Positions 46,250-58,669 of a stretch of DNA of 64,000 nucleotides are shown here, in pieces. Each line of letters begins with the position of its first letter. The first letter of the stretch is position 1. Under the pieces are notes generated by a model that saw only the letters and a list, made by a program, of their open reading frames with translations, was not told the origin of the DNA and searched no databases. Both the position numbers and the translations under genes were made by a program. The DNA comes from Polyodon spathula (lineage: Eukaryota > Chordata > Actinopteri > Acipenseriformes > Polyodontidae), in the NCBI RefSeq assembly GCF_017654505.1, contig NC_054547.1, positions 22,930,346 to 22,994,345 on the forward strand, given 5' to 3'.

Positions 46250-46666
46250 CTGCTTGCAGTCACAAAATGGAGCATCAAAATACCAAACAGATGGTTTTAA
46301 ACTAAAGCAACCAGACATTGTGGGGAAGCAATCAAAAAGACAAACCGAGTGTAAGTGTGGAGTACAAATCAAAGGTGGTGGTACTGGTGAGACCCACTTG
46401 AGAGTATGGGTTCAGTTCTGGTCACACCGTTACCAAAAAGGCATTTTGGCTTTGGAGAGTCTGTCATTGAGGTAGAGTTTCCATCCAGCTTCAAAACTCC
46501 AAATTCAATCTCTTGTTATGAGAATGTGAAGTAGCACATACATACCATGCAGATTCCTCACACTATAGGAAGTTGAAAGGGTGGGTAAATTGGCTTCTCA
46601 CGCTAAAAAGATGCAGAAATTGATCAAAGACACTTCCTCACACAGAGACTGGTGACTGTATGGAAT
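46250..46666 (+). pseudogene. CR1-group LINE RT C-terminal relic
   Basis: The words VQFWSHRYQKGILALES (about 46,410-46,465) and the RDW-x-VTVWNWLPS-type block (about 46,640-46,680) match the region after the RT domain of CR1-like LINEs, as in the element at 11.8 kb but more diverged. Its 3' end reappears at 47,545. Confidence 0.6.
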
Positions 46667-46673
46667 TGGTTAC

Positions 46674-47163
46674 CTAGTGGGGGCTCCCGAGTGGCACATC
46701 CAGTAAAGGCACTCCATGTGGAATGGAGGATATGCCCTATAGCATGTAGATCACTGGTTTTAATCCAAGTTATGCAGTTTGCTGACCATGACCAGGAGTT
46801 CCCAGGGGGCGGAGCACAATTGGCCGAGTGCCATCTGGTTAGGGAGGGTTCTGGTCGGCAGTGTAATCCTTGGTTCACCATGCACAAGCGACTCCTGTGG
46901 CTGACAGGGCTCCTGCGGATCTGCGTGGAGCCATTCAGATCTGTGTTGGCACTATATGTCTGGCGGCTTCACTATGAACCTGCAGTGTGAAAAAATACGG
47001 TTTGGCATGGCACGTTTCGGAGGACGTATGTGTCTGCCGCCATTTCTCGAGTCAGCGCACGGGGTTGTAACAGTGGACTGGGATTAATGCATACAATTGC
47101 TGATTCCAAACTGGGAAAAAAAAAATCCATTGGTGACTACTAAATGAAAAATAAATAAAAAAC
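46674..47163 (+). mobile_element. tRNA-derived SINE with long conserved body, copy 2
   Basis: It starts near GGGGGCTCCCGAGTGGCACA, with a degraded B box (GGTTTTAATCC), the shared GGAGTTCCCAGGGGGCGGAG and GTTTCGGAGGACGTATGTG words, and an A-rich AAAT tail. The 7-bp word TGGTTAC at 46,667-46,673 and 47,164-47,170 is a likely target duplication. Confidence 0.8.
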
Positions 47164-47170
47164 TGGTTAC

Positions 47171-47544
47171 TGTGAACCAGCACTCGTAGCAGTTATTTTC
47201 TTTACCTTTTTATTTTACTCTCCACATTCTCCCCTGTTCTTTCGCCTTGAACACACAACCCAGAGTAAGTAAAATATGCATCTATATATACTGTTGTGCC
47301 GGGATTCAATTACAAATTAATTATTCACTTGATTCCAGCATGTGAATTAATTTGTGCAACCCTGTACTTACCTACTCTTAAATACTTTAAATGCATGTGA
47401 AGTGCAATTCCCGTGCCCAAATACAACTATATATTTTAAATCACTTGTGCTACACAGACCCATTTATTTCCCGTGCACCAATACCTATGCAACAGATAAC
47501 ATAAAATCCACACATGGGCGGAGCACACTGCGCAATTACCTAGC
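47171..47544 (-). mobile_element. LTR-like repeat Z, copy 2 (truncated)
   Basis: It shares ACACACAACCC, TGCATCTATATATACTGTTG and the GGGATTCAATTAC...TTATTCACTTGATT region with the copies at 19.7 and 54.8 kb. Truncated at both ends. Confidence 0.65.
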
Positions 47545-47690
47545 CATGTTGCATGTTGTTGATGCTGAATCATTGGGATACCTTAAGACCTGACTTGACA
47601 AATCAATCAGCGCTTGGAACTGGACTTGCACAGATGGGCAGAATCTAATTTGTAAATTTTCCTAAAAAAAAAAAAAAAAAAAAAAAACCT
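47545..47690 (+). repeat. 3' end of the split CR1-group LINE, with poly(A)-like tail
   Basis: ATGTTGTTGATGCTGAATCA and GGACTTGCACAGATGGGCAG correspond to the last coding bases and 3' UTR of the LINE seen at 46.25 kb. A run of A follows at 47,664-47,687. Confidence 0.55.
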
Positions 47691-47699
47691 GGGAAATGT

Positions 47700-48610
47700 A
47701 TCAAGTTTATTCCCATTTATTGAGTGCATTTTTTTAGTACAATATTTTCAGAAAGTTACAATTACAAACTCCAACATACTCAACACTATTAACAAATCAG
47801 AAATATACAACAAAGCAAAAAAAAATGTACAGTCCCTTCATTCTCTATATACAATGAGTTGCCGGGAACATGCTGGCATTGTCCTGTTTGATTGGCTGTC
47901 CAGACAGAGGTGGAGTTTAAGTGCATGATGTCATCTCAAATGGCAGCAATTGCCCTGCCCCGTTTCCACACAACACATAACAGGAATCACTTTTCCTATG
48001 TTTCCATTTGGAGCTCGGATTGAGATGTTTGTCAGCCACAGATTTCTGAAAATAAAACAAAAGATCATGAATAAATGCCTTGTGCCGCTTAACAATTACA
48101 ATTAAAAGCATTTGGCCAATTACTTTACTGATTTTCAAGCCCAATTATCTGTTTAAAACAGCAGACTGGCAGTGTTTTCTGGATAGGTGTACTTCCCAGT
48201 GTAATACATATTTAACACCTCTCTGCTTGTGGATCTCAGATTTATCATACTGACTGCATTGGAGTTCCGTTCAGCCCTCTATTGGAATGACTCATCGGTG
48301 AGCATGCACACCACAAGCATCTCAAACACCATGCAATAGAGCCAGGCTCTACATATGTGTTTATAGAGCTTTTACTCTCATCTCATCTCACCAACAGTGG
48401 TCAGAATCCATAATGGCATTGCACTAAACAACATTGCATGTTCAACCCCCCCCCCCCCTTTATACTTGGTGATCAGCTGCAACCACCTATAAGATTAACC
48501 TCACAGAACCAATGTAACAGGACAGAGTCTGGACTAAAACCTCTTCCTGATCAGTTCCATGGGATCATCTTTAGTCTCCCTCATTTGTATGTGAGACTGA
48601 CAGGGAAGCT
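47700..48610. other. Unassigned sequence
   Basis: A minus-strand 75-residue frame (47,917-48,144) with KSVADKHLNPSSKWKHRKSD is not recognised. A C-run lies at about 48,446-48,458. Confidence 0.35.
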
Positions 48611-48612
48611 GG

Positions 48613-49312
48613 GGTGGTGACGTCAGGCCAGGAAGTGAATGCAGCACAACACACAGGTACTCGGGTGCAAAAGCGCACTGCGGTGCCATGTTTATTTACA
48701 ACAAAATAAATAAAATATTTAAACACAAAACACTGCTCACTGAGCAAAAATAAAAAGGTTTAACAAAAACAAATCTTGCACACAAAAAACTGACATCAAC
48801 TAAGCAAGTCTAGTGCTGGAGCTTTCAACACTCGTAGCAACAGTTTTCTTGCTTTCTGTTTACTTTTAGATTCTCTGTTCGCTTTTGTTCTCCACTTCCT
48901 GAACACCCATCTCCAACAGGGAGAGCTGCAGGCTTTTATACTGGTGACCATCTGCCAATTAGCAACAAATTAATCAATTCAACTTAAATTGAGAGATGGT
49001 CACCTTCTGCACAGGTTTGTGTACATGGGGCTTCCCCATACATGCTGCCAAACCACAACAAAACACTTTGTTCTTTTAAAAAAAAAAATAAACTAAACAC
49101 AAAACTATACATTCTTAAATCATACTAATCCAACAATAGCCTATTACTTTTAAATCATAATACATTGTGTTTTTAAATCAAAACACAGAGTAAATCATAA
49201 CACCAGTTTTAAAATAAAGATAAACTGTACATTCCCTTTTTAACTAATAATACATTTTATAGCAGGGCATTGCCCTGCCTTCTATTCATGTGCAGGGCTT
49301 CCTTCTGCCCTG
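48613..49312 (-). mobile_element. LTR-like element (about 700 bp)
   Basis: On the minus strand a CAGTATAAAAGCCTGCAG TATA box (about 48,940) is followed ~240 bp downstream by AATAAA in GTAAATAAACATGG (about 48,695). The ends resemble TGACGTCAGGCC and CCTGACACA. No target duplication could be seen, so the limits are approximate. Confidence 0.6.
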
Positions 49313-49325
49313 ACACAGAGACTAT

Positions 49326-49610
49326 GGCCCAGATATTCAAAGCGATGTGCAATCCCCTCGCAAAATTTGTGTCTCACCAAAATGATATTGATATTTTCAA
49401 GACGGCACAAAACAGACACAACACAACACAACAAAATTTGGAAAATAACAGTATTTTTTCAATTCGTAAATGTGTTTGTCCCTTGCAAAACCACCTGCGC
49501 ATTCGATAACAATATAGCAGAAATGCACAAGAGCTATGCGTGAATGCGCAGAATTGGAATACAACAATGGACTGTTAACAATATCCTGCCAAGCAGTTAA
49601 CACAGGTGTA
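49326..49610. repeat. MITE-like repeat with GGCCCAGATATTC end, copy 1
   Basis: It begins GGCCCAGATATTCAAAGCGA and has GCGTGAATGCGCA internally. Both words recur in inverted orientation at 53,640-53,836. No coding capacity. Confidence 0.5.
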
Positions 49611-49827
49611 CAGTACATATCAATATTCCTAAGACGAGTCTACACTTAAATTTAACCTGCACATGGAATGAAGAATTAAACCTCAACACACATCGCTAGC
49701 ATTGGCAACCCCAAAGTTGCATGCCCACCCCCACAAATATATAAATAAGCTATTAAATGGAGAAACGAAACAATAGACCACATGATAGTGTAGGCTCTTC
49801 GACATATAATCTAAATAAAAATATATT

Positions 49828-50162
49828 GTAGCGACTTGCTAACTGGATAAGTGTCAATATGAAGGAGATGGACAAAATATCTCTGCAGCATCAAACTCCA
49901 CTCTTTATTTTACAGAAAAGCACCTGTCAGCTGGTGTTCTGAGTAGCTCCGACCTGTGTGCCTTACACTATACATAAACATATTCACAGGAATGTGGACT
50001 GTAAAACAAACACTGAAAACACTGCTCTATTCGGAAGCCCCGAAGATGGGAATCTCAGCCTGAAGCCGGCCAAGAACATTGCCTGAATCCCTTACTCATA
50101 CTCTTGCTGAAAGCCCCTTCCAACTGCCCCCTACTCACCACAGCCCCTGCTCCTACCACACC
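49828..50162 (-). repeat. Possible LTR fragment
   Basis: It begins TGTAGCGACTTGC and ends CCTACCACA; an AATAAA lies on the minus strand in AAAATAAAGAGTGG. No target duplication found; weak call. Confidence 0.3.
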
Positions 50163-50850
50163 TTTATGGCATAGTCAATAGAATGGAATGAAGATTGTGG
50201 ATGTCAAAGTATGCTCCTGATATCAATGAAAAATTAATAACAATACTTAAAAAAAAAAAAAAGTCAGCTGTGTCCTTATACCTGAGTGTGGAATTACCAG
50301 TGGGTGGTATGAAAAGGAAAGGGAGCTTTTTGAGAATGCAACTACAGGGATATTTTATGGATTGAGCCCTTGGGCACTGCGGCCCTTTGCCAGTGTTGCT
50401 GAGGACAGAGCACTTAGCTAAATGCATGTAATGGAAACATTCTGCACATTGCAAGCCCGTCACTCTTAGTGCAAAACTTAGACATTTTCATTCAAATCAG
50501 GTCTTCGGAATAATTCAATCAATTTATGAAATATGAAATATGAAATTTGCACACATGCCTAGATTTGTATCTAATGTTTATCATTATCACAGGCATTAGC
50601 ATGGCTAATAAGCTGAATATTTAAAGGGTCATCAGAGATTCTATGGAATTCAAACAGGTGTATCTATGCTGTGCTGTTTACTGGGAAGACAGTTTATGAT
50701 TTCTCTACTTCTGTCTCCATAATTTTGACAGATATCACACAAATATGAGTACATGTTACCTATTCCAATTAATGTACTGTTTTTGACTTTCATGTTTTCT
50801 GTTACAGTACCATACATTTTTCTTTTTCTTTGTCAGTATTAGCCATGATC
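50163..50850. other. Unassigned sequence
   Basis: No supported feature. Confidence 0.4.
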
Positions 50851-50857
50851 CAAGAAC

Positions 50858-51945
50858 TGTAAGTATTCACCCTCCTTAGATGTTTTCACAGGTTGTTTTA
50901 CAACCTGAAATCTTGATGCACTTAAATGGGATTTAAATGCATGTTTTACCTTTGATTTACAACCTACTCAACACTTTCAATGTGTGAAAAAATGGGGGGG
51001 GGGGTCAAAAAACAAATCACTTAAAAATAAAAACCTTAAAAGTCTTCATTAGATAAGTATTCACCCCCTTTGCTATGACACTTCTAAATAAGCTCAGGTG
51101 CAACCAATTGCCTTCAGAATTCACACAATAAGTTAAATGAAGTCCATCTGTGTGCAATAAAAGTGGTTCACATGATTTCAGATTAAATACATCTGTCTCT
51201 GTAAGGTCCCACAGTTGGGTAGTGTATTCAAAGCAAAGATACTACCATGAAGACCAAGGAGCTTTCAGAACAACTCTGGGATAAAGTTGTGGAAAGGCAC
51301 AGATCAGGGGAGGGGTATAAAAAGATTTAAAAGGCATTGAATATCCTTTGGAGTACAGTCAAGTCGATCATTAAGAAGTGGGAGGTATACGGCACCACCC
51401 AGAATCTGCTTAGAGCAGGCCATCCTCCCAAACTGAGCAGCCGGGTAAGAAGATCGTTGGTCAGAGAAGCCACCACGAAACCAATGACAAGTCTGAAAGA
51501 CCTACAGCATTCTATGGTTGAGATGGGAGAAACTGTCCATGTGTCAACAATAGCTGAGGTACTCCACAAATCTGGCCTGTATGGAAGAGTGGCAAGAAGG
51601 AAGCCATTTCTGAAAAAAGCCCATGTAAAATACTGCTTGGAATTTGCAAAAAGGCATGTGGGAGACTCTGATAAGATGTGGCAAGATTCTGTGGTTCGAT
51701 GAAACTAAAATTGAACTAGTTGGCCTAAATGCAAAGCGTTACGTCTGGCGCAAACCCAACACTGCACATCACGCAGGTAATATCATCCCTACTGTGAAGC
51801 ATGGTGAGGCAGCATCATGCTATAGGGATGGTTTTCATCGGCAGGGACTGGGAAGCTTGTCAGGGTAGAGGGCAAAATGGATAAGCTAAATACAGGCAAA
51901 TCCTTGAAGAAAACTGCTTCAGTCTGCAATCAGAATCAGCTCAGG
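50858..51945 (+). mobile_element. Tc1-like transposon, 5' part (fusion partner A)
   Basis: The left end reads AAGTATTCACCCTCCTTAGA. Transposase frames begin at 51,250 (MKTKELSEQLWDKVVERHRS) and 51,337-51,702 covers the DNA-binding domain (STVKSIIKKWEVYGTTQNLL, GLYGRVARRKPFLKKAHVKY). After a stop, FDETKIELVG (first catalytic Asp region) and a GGG-less SIML block follow. The copy ends near 51,945, before the second catalytic Asp, at AGCTCAGGTGCAA. Confidence 0.75.
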
Positions 51946-53275
51946 TGCAAATTATTTGTTTGAAAGGTGACACATTTAGTGACATGGTTTTAGTCTGTGT
52001 GTACTCAAAGTGGTTTAACTTGTAGATAATTTCCCTCAGGTATATAAAGACTTTCAAGCTGCAACTCACACAGTGATCCAACAAAGCAACCATGAAGACC
52101 AAGGAGCTTTCGAAACAAGTCAGGGATAAAGAGGTGTGTAGAGAGGCACAGAGCAGGAGAAGGGTACAAGAAAATTTCAATGGCGCTGATTATCCCTCTC
52201 AGCACAGTGGTGTCCACCATTAAGAAGTGGAAGATGCATCACACCACCCAGACACTACCTAGATCAGGTTGTCCTCCCAAACTGAGCAGCCAGGCAAGCA
52301 GGAAACCGGTTCGGGATGTCACTCTGAAGCCAACAATGACCTTGAGAGATCTACAAATTTCTGTGTCTGAGATAGGAGTCAGTGTTCACACATCAACAAT
52401 AAGCCGGTCCCTACACAAAGCCAGCCTGTATGGATGGGTGGCAAGAAACAAGCCATTACTCTTTAAGCATGTATGGAGTTTGAGAAAAAGAAAAAAAAAT
52501 GTAGATTATTCTGTCGACATGTGGAAAAAGGTTTTGTGGTCAGACAAGACTTTTCAGTCTAAATTCCAAACGTTACATCTGGCGCAAGCCCAACACTGCA
52601 CATCACCCAATCAACACCATCCCAACTGTCAAGCATGGTGGTGGCAGCATCATATTATGGGGATGCTTCTCTTCAGCAGGGACTGGGAAGCCTGTCAGGA
52701 TAGAGGGGAGAATGGATGGTGCAAAGTACAGGCGAATCCTTTAGAAAAACATGTTTGAGTCAGCCAACACTGACCCTGGGGAGGAAATTTACATTTCAGT
52801 AGGACAATGACCTGAAGCACAAAGCCAAAGCAACACTGGAGTGGTTGAACAAGAAGAGAATTTATGTTCTTTAGTGGCCCAGTCAAAGTCCTGTCTTGAA
52901 TCCAAAATTTATGGTGAGACTTGAAGATTGCAGTTCATCGATGATCTCCAACACACTTATCAGAACTGGAGCAATTTTCAAGTGCAAAGCTAGTATAGAC
53001 CTATACAAGAAGACTGAACAGTAATTGCTGCAAAAGTTGCTTCTACCAAGTACTGACTTAAAGGGCTGAATATTTATGCAACCAGTAAATTTCATTTTGT
53101 ACATTTTCTTTGCAAGTTTTGCTGACATTTAACCTCCTCCTCATATAACAGTGTTCAGTTTAACCACTACAGGTTTGAAAAAAAAGGTTAGTTTGAAAAA
53201 CTGTGCAGAAATTATTTGTAATTCAACAAAATGTGACATTATTGGTAGGGTAAGTAAATACTTCTGCAAACCACT
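51946..53275 (+). mobile_element. Tc1-like transposon, 3' part (fusion partner B)
   Basis: A related copy starts at AGCTCAGGTGCAA, has its own ATG at 52,091 (MKTKELSKQVRDKE) and DNA-binding domain (52,180-52,758: STVVSTIKKWKMHHTTQTLP). It then carries VLWSDK where the catalytic Asp is expected and [23 protein letters not shown] sequence; the SPDLNPIE block is degraded to SPVLNPKF. The right inverted repeat ends near GTAAATACTTCTGCAAACCA (53,250-53,272). Its left inverted repeat is missing. Confidence 0.75.

Positions 53276-53280
<5 letters not shown>

Positions 53281-53338
<58 letters not shown>
53281..53338. repeat. (GA)n microsatellite
   Basis: A pure GA tract immediately after the Tc1-like end. 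Confidence 0.95.
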
Positions 53339-53342
<4 letters not shown>

Positions 53343-53639
53343 CATAACTTGCTTGACAAACCTGGGGGGCAATTAATTCAATTTTAATAAAATGGGCTGA
53401 ATTAGGCAGTAGAATAAAAAAGAAACACCTTTCGTACAGTTTACATTCAAAACACTGACAAAATTTACCAATACAGTAATCAGTAGCCTAGCCTACTACT
53501 GTATATGCAAGGTATGGAGGTGCAAACTGATGCTTGATCGATCTAGGATTGAAATACTTCTGTATGCATCTATTAAAGTAAAGCTTTCCTACAGGTATTT
53601 AATATCACCTGCATTATTTAGTATTGATATGCTTTGCTT

Positions 53640-53836
53640 TGTAAAAGTGTTATTTTGTGCATAGCAAAACTGGTTTTGTGCTTGGCGCATAATTTCGAAC
53701 ATGGCAGGATCTCACAAATTGTTGGCCACTCCCGCCAAATTGTGCTATGCAGACATATTGCGCATTCACGCATAACGGCCATTTGCAACGTGCATAACCA
53801 TCTGCGCAGTGCGCAAACCTTTCGAATATCTGGGCC
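53640..53836. repeat. MITE-like repeat with GAATATCTGGGCC end, copy 2 (inverted)
   Basis: It ends CGAATATCTGGGCC, the complement of the start of the copy at 49,326, and contains TGCGCATTCACGC. The solo LTR at 53,837 landed on its last 5 bp. Confidence 0.5.
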
Positions 53837-54470
53837 TGTGGAAAAGTGCCCCGCCCTTGGGCTATTTATTTGTGTTGTATGTTACGTGTAGTGAGTTAAT
53901 GTTGGTATATAATCATTGGTACAGGGGATATAAATGGTACTGTGTAACACAAGTGGTTTAAAATGTATATTTGTATTTAGGCACAAGGATTACACAGTCT
54001 TCCCAGCGACAGCAAGTGGGAGAAGTACAGGCGTGGAAAAGTACAGAGCAGTTTAGAAACAGAAAGGAGAAATTGCATCTTGAATTGCTTTAATCAGAAA
54101 ACAGAGGACACTGGGGAAACACAGCAGCAGCTCAAAGTCAAACAGCCTCTTGTGTTTTTCTGATAACAAACAAGCTGAAACTCGGAGCAGTGGATTCAAA
54201 TTCAGCGCCGTTCTGAGACACGGGCGAGGGGAGGAGCCAACAGCACAGCAGAACAACGCAGTTAAACGAGGCAGTCTTCCCAGCGACAGCGAGTGGGAGA
54301 AGTACAGGCGTGGAAAAGTTTTTATTTCATCCTTTTATTTTCTGTTTTTTCATTTATTAAATGCTGAGCACAACCAATTGCTTAGTTTCACCAAACTCCA
54401 CCTCTCTGTTTATTTTGTGTTGGTTCCTGTTTCTGGTCTGACGTCACCCACTGCAGCCATCTTTGTGACA
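53837..54470 (+). mobile_element. Solo LTR (634 bp) with GGGCC duplication
   Basis: TG...CA ends (TGTGGAAAAGTG and CATCTTTGTGACA) with a perfect 5-bp duplication GGGCC at 53,832-53,836 and 54,471-54,475. A GATATAAATGG TATA-like box lies at about 53,928. A 48-bp segment (CTTCCCAGCGACAGCAAGTG onwards) occurs twice, at 53,999 and 54,274. Confidence 0.85.
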
Positions 54471-54794
54471 GGGCCTCATTGTGTTTCTGACTTACATGTA
54501 ACCAAGACTTCCAGCTGGAAATCCTCATTACCAGAAAGAGTTGGGAACAAATATTATTAATGGATTCTTACTTCCTACTAGATAACAAGCAAGTACAGTA
54601 TATTACAGGAGACAACAATCACTAGAACGTTGCTGTAAATTGACTTTTTAATAAAAAACAACTTCTTAACCAGTATTAAATAAGTAAGAGCCAACGCTTC
54701 ACAACACATTTTCTTCCCTTTCATTAATTGGTACAACTTTCTTGCAAGTTTTTTTGTAGTTTAGTTCCCCTTTGAATTGGGCAAAGACAATTTG

Positions 54795-55420
54795 ACAATG
54801 TGTCACAGAGACGGCCAAGTGGGCAGTGTCAGAACCAGGAAGGAATGAAATATACAAAGACAGATAATGTGAAATGAAATGATGGCGCTTGCTTGCGCCG
54901 GTTTATTGTAAATAAAAGGGTTTAAACAAACAAAAAACAACAGGACACGGCCCTCTATGCCAAAATAAAAAGACAAACAAAAACGGACTAGTACTAAACA
55001 AAAATACGGTGAGCAGATACTTTATGTTGTTGTTGTTATTATTATTATTATTATTATACTTATTATTTCCTCCGTCTCCAATCCCGTTCTCCGCTCACCG
55101 AACACCCAACCCCGAATATGTGACAACGTGCATCTATATATACTGTTGTGCTGGGATTCAATTACCTATTAATTATTCACTTGAATCCCAGCACGTGAAT
55201 TAATAAAGTGCAATTCCCCGTGCTCGCATATTACTACATTTTACTTGCACGTGAAGTGCTGTGCAATCCTCGTGCCTAAATACACATATACACTTTAAAC
55301 ACTTGTGTTACACAGACCCGTTTATATCCCGTGTACCAATATCTATACACCAACATTTAAACACACCACATGCAACACATAACAGATAATATACACAGGG
55401 GCGGGCACTTTGTCACACAG
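54795..55420 (-). mobile_element. LTR-like repeat Z, copy 3 (most complete)
   Basis: It spans from TGTGTCACAGAGACGGCC to GGGCACTTTGTCACACA, with near-complementary ends (GTCACA/TGTGAC). On the minus strand a GTATATATAGATGC TATA box and AATAAACCGG signal are present. An (ATT)n expansion lies at 55,029-55,058. Confidence 0.65.
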
Positions 55421-57890
55421 TGACATTCAGCCTAAAATGTTCTCCTTTCTATCAACCCCTTAATTGTAAAATGATACATTGTGCAGGTATTGAAAATAAA
55501 AATATGATAATGTAAGGTTAAAAAAGTATCACATTCAAAATAACATGTAACTGTGCTGAGTGATCCTCCAGCCATTGCTTTGGGAGGGAATGTCTGTGGT
55601 TCGACCCTCTTAAAATATCTCACGGCGCCCCAGTTTAGGCCCTGCATTGAACTATGTGGGGTACTACAAACTGGCTAAATACAATAAATTAGTTCCAAAC
55701 TTACTGCAAGTCTGCAAAAAGGTCAATAGTAGAACAAAACGGGACTTGTGAGAATGTTAACATAATGAGGAAAAAAAAGTGTTTCAAAGCCTTGTCTTTT
55801 TAAGAAGATCTTGTGCAAAAACAACAGTTATTTACAGACACTTTACAACAGGGTTCCAGGAAGCCATTGGTGATAGCATATTTTCATTACATTTTCAGCC
55901 AGGCATTAGTCACCTTATAGACTTTTAATGGACAACTCATAAGTCATGAGGAAAGTGGAAACAAAAGGTTAATTGAAAAAGAGCACTCAGTCTTGTTAAA
56001 TATGTCTGTATGACAGATAGTTGTAGACAGATCTGCTCCACCTACCATTTTGCCTTAGTTAAAGCTGAGCCTTATTATTTCAGTGAGTGTGGTGAAGTGC
56101 CTGGAAGAGACAAGCAAACGCTGGAATTAGTGTAGTTCCCAGTCGTTAATCATAAGGGGCATTAACATTGATTGCGGATGTAACTGTAGTGTCGCGGAGA
56201 AACGAGAGGCTGCAGTATGTTTAATAGCAGTGTCATTGTATCGCTCTTCCTGCTGGGTGACACTTCTTTAATGCAGAAAATTATCAGTGATCTCCTTATT
56301 TGAGTTCTATCGGCCAAGTTTGAAGCACCAGTATGTGGATGACATGTATTTGTCCCTGAGAACCTGAGCAGCTAGTCCATTCAGAGAATATGGGGGTTGC
56401 GATGATCAATTACTTGGTTATTTTTTTAAATGCATTTCTGAAGAATAAATATCAGATATTTTTTCCTATCATATATATAATCATATCTGTGTTTTAATTT
56501 CAATCCACAAGCTCCTTTAGAAGACATTCATAGGGTTGTAGAAAAATCAATTAGTGTGATGTGATGTCATTGTTTGTGATTATTTATTGTGCATAGAAAT
56601 TACTAATCAATAAATCATGTTTCATCTAAAGCTAAAATGATAACCTATGTTATCAAGGAGTTCCTCACTCTTCCTATAAACCCCATTCTGGGGTAAGGGA
56701 AACATGGTTGAATTCAGGCTCTATTTGGGGAGAGGGACCTGTGGTATGTTTTGATTTTCAAAAGCTAGCATGCAAAAACAGAGAAAAGAAATAGTGTGAG
56801 ACAGAACTATAAATTAGGGATGTGGACATGTTTAATGGAATTTAAAACATGATTTACGACATGATTATCGTGATATTGTTTAGAGGATAAACAATATTAT
56901 TTAAAAAAAGGTGTGTGTGTAAAAACAGCAGATTGGGAATAGGAAATCAAGTAAAACCACCATACTTATAGTATTGTGGCAGGATAGGTGATATTCACCC
57001 AATGGTCAAAGGGGAAAACAAGATGACCAGCAACAAAAGAATAAGGGACTTGGGAGAGTGTTGATATACAAAAGATATATGGTTCAGCACATGAACAGCA
57101 GAGCTGACAATTCCTTTACTATTCCTAATGGCTAATACCCTTGGCTATCAGTCACCCATTGTACAGAACCATTGCCATTATAGCCAACAAATTCCCATTG
57201 AAGATAATTTGGCATGGTTAGCCTATTACCTGAAAAGAAGACTAGTTTTCTGGTTTCTGAAGCCTTCTCTTGTACTTTCTCCCAGTCAGGATATGTATTT
57301 ATATTTTAATATTTTAATATTCAATCCACTGCTCTTCAGCCAGATCATCAATTTTGGTGTCACCGTTAATGTTGCTGGATTGCAAGGCAATTATTCCACA
57401 ATTAATGATTGCAGACAACATCCAGATCCTTACTCCCAAAGAAAGGGATTACAGCACAGAGACTTTCTAACACTTTACAGCTGGCTGGAATTGATTTTTG
57501 TAAAGTTGAAGCCCGGAGGAGCAGAAGTGGAGAAATCTGCATTATTTTCTCATCCTTCAGGACGGACTACATTTAATTTATATGGACTCTTTACTGGGCT
57601 GCATAAGTTCATACTTAAAGATCACTTTGACAGTTTCCTACTGAAGTGCACAATGGGAAAATAAACTCCTAAGGTCTGTGCTAGCAGAAACTATAAGCCA
57701 ATCCATCCCCCACCCCACAGGGCAGTGGTGTGGCCTGCTCCTAAAATAATAAAAAACGAATCACCAAAGCAAGTTGTTACCAGCAGTTAATGTCCTGTCA
57801 GTAGCAGTAATAATAACTTGGGCCATCACTGCTCCTAACGCTCTAGAAAAGCCATTGCTTAAAGCAATACATATCACAAAAACATTCAAT
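55421..57890. other. Unassigned sequence
   Basis: The longest non-repeat frame is 57,128-57,664 (+, 178 residues, starting MANTLGYQSP). It has no family resemblance, low-complexity composition and no promoter evidence. The stretch 56,040-56,420 looks less repetitive than its surroundings and might hold conserved non-coding sequence, which cannot be judged here. Confidence 0.3.
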
Positions 57891-57894
57891 TGAC

Positions 57895-58378
57895 ATTACA
57901 ATTTTTCCTTTCTAGTCTGATGTCGGACCCTATCCGACATCATCAAAAAGACATCAAGCACAGGTCTCTAGTGGTTTTTTCTCCGGAAAAAGCAGAGAAA
58001 ACCTTTCAATGGCCGAGTGAGACCGATATAAGCCGAGAGAGACTGAAAAAAAGAGGCCGGATCTGAACAATACACATAGTCCATGCACCACAGAGATAAC
58101 ACAGACATAAACAAGAAGATAGCTGCTTCCGCATCCAACACTCAAAGTTTGATGATTAAATTAGTGATCAGGAGATGATTTTTCAGTATGCACGACTATG
58201 AGTATGTGATAAATACAGCGAACAAGGGGTAGGGCTTGGCTGGAGATGCAGTAGAGTGTACTTTTATGATTCAGTGCCTTTTAAACCTGTTTTACTCTGG
58301 AAAATTTTAAACAGCTTGTGTGAAAATAAATTGGACCTGACGCACCTGACAAGCGCTGAACAAATGGACCACTAAGGG
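57895..58378 (+). mobile_element. piggyBac-type MITE family B, copy 4
   Basis: It shares GTCGGACCCTATCCGACATC, CTTTCAATGGCCGAG and TTGGACCTGACGCACCTGAC with the complete copy; it ends GGACCACTAAGGG followed by TTAA (58,379-58,382). The outer ~45 bp of the left end are lost. Confidence 0.75.
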
Positions 58379-58669
58379 TTAAACCTGATTTACTGCTATA
58401 TCCCCCTAGGTCCCTTGATTGCTCTGGAAGGAGGAACGAATGCTATAGTTTACTTCAGCATTGTTCAGGATCAATCCAGCCAGAAGTGCTGCACTGATAC
58501 CCTGGCTACTTTCAAGATGTTAATGCACCCATCCACATGGTCAGAAATGGTTTAAGGAGCAATGTTACCTCAAAAGCACAATGCACCAAAGCACAGTCCA
58601 ATTGATAAAAGTGAATTCCTATTGAAATATTGTCTACACTCACATTTGAGGGCCACACCAATACCACCC

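Noticed and set aside
57128..57664. 178-residue open frame, the longest outside repeats
   Set aside because: No motif, hydrophobic low-complexity patches, no promoter or splice evidence; length is plausible by chance in AT-rich DNA.
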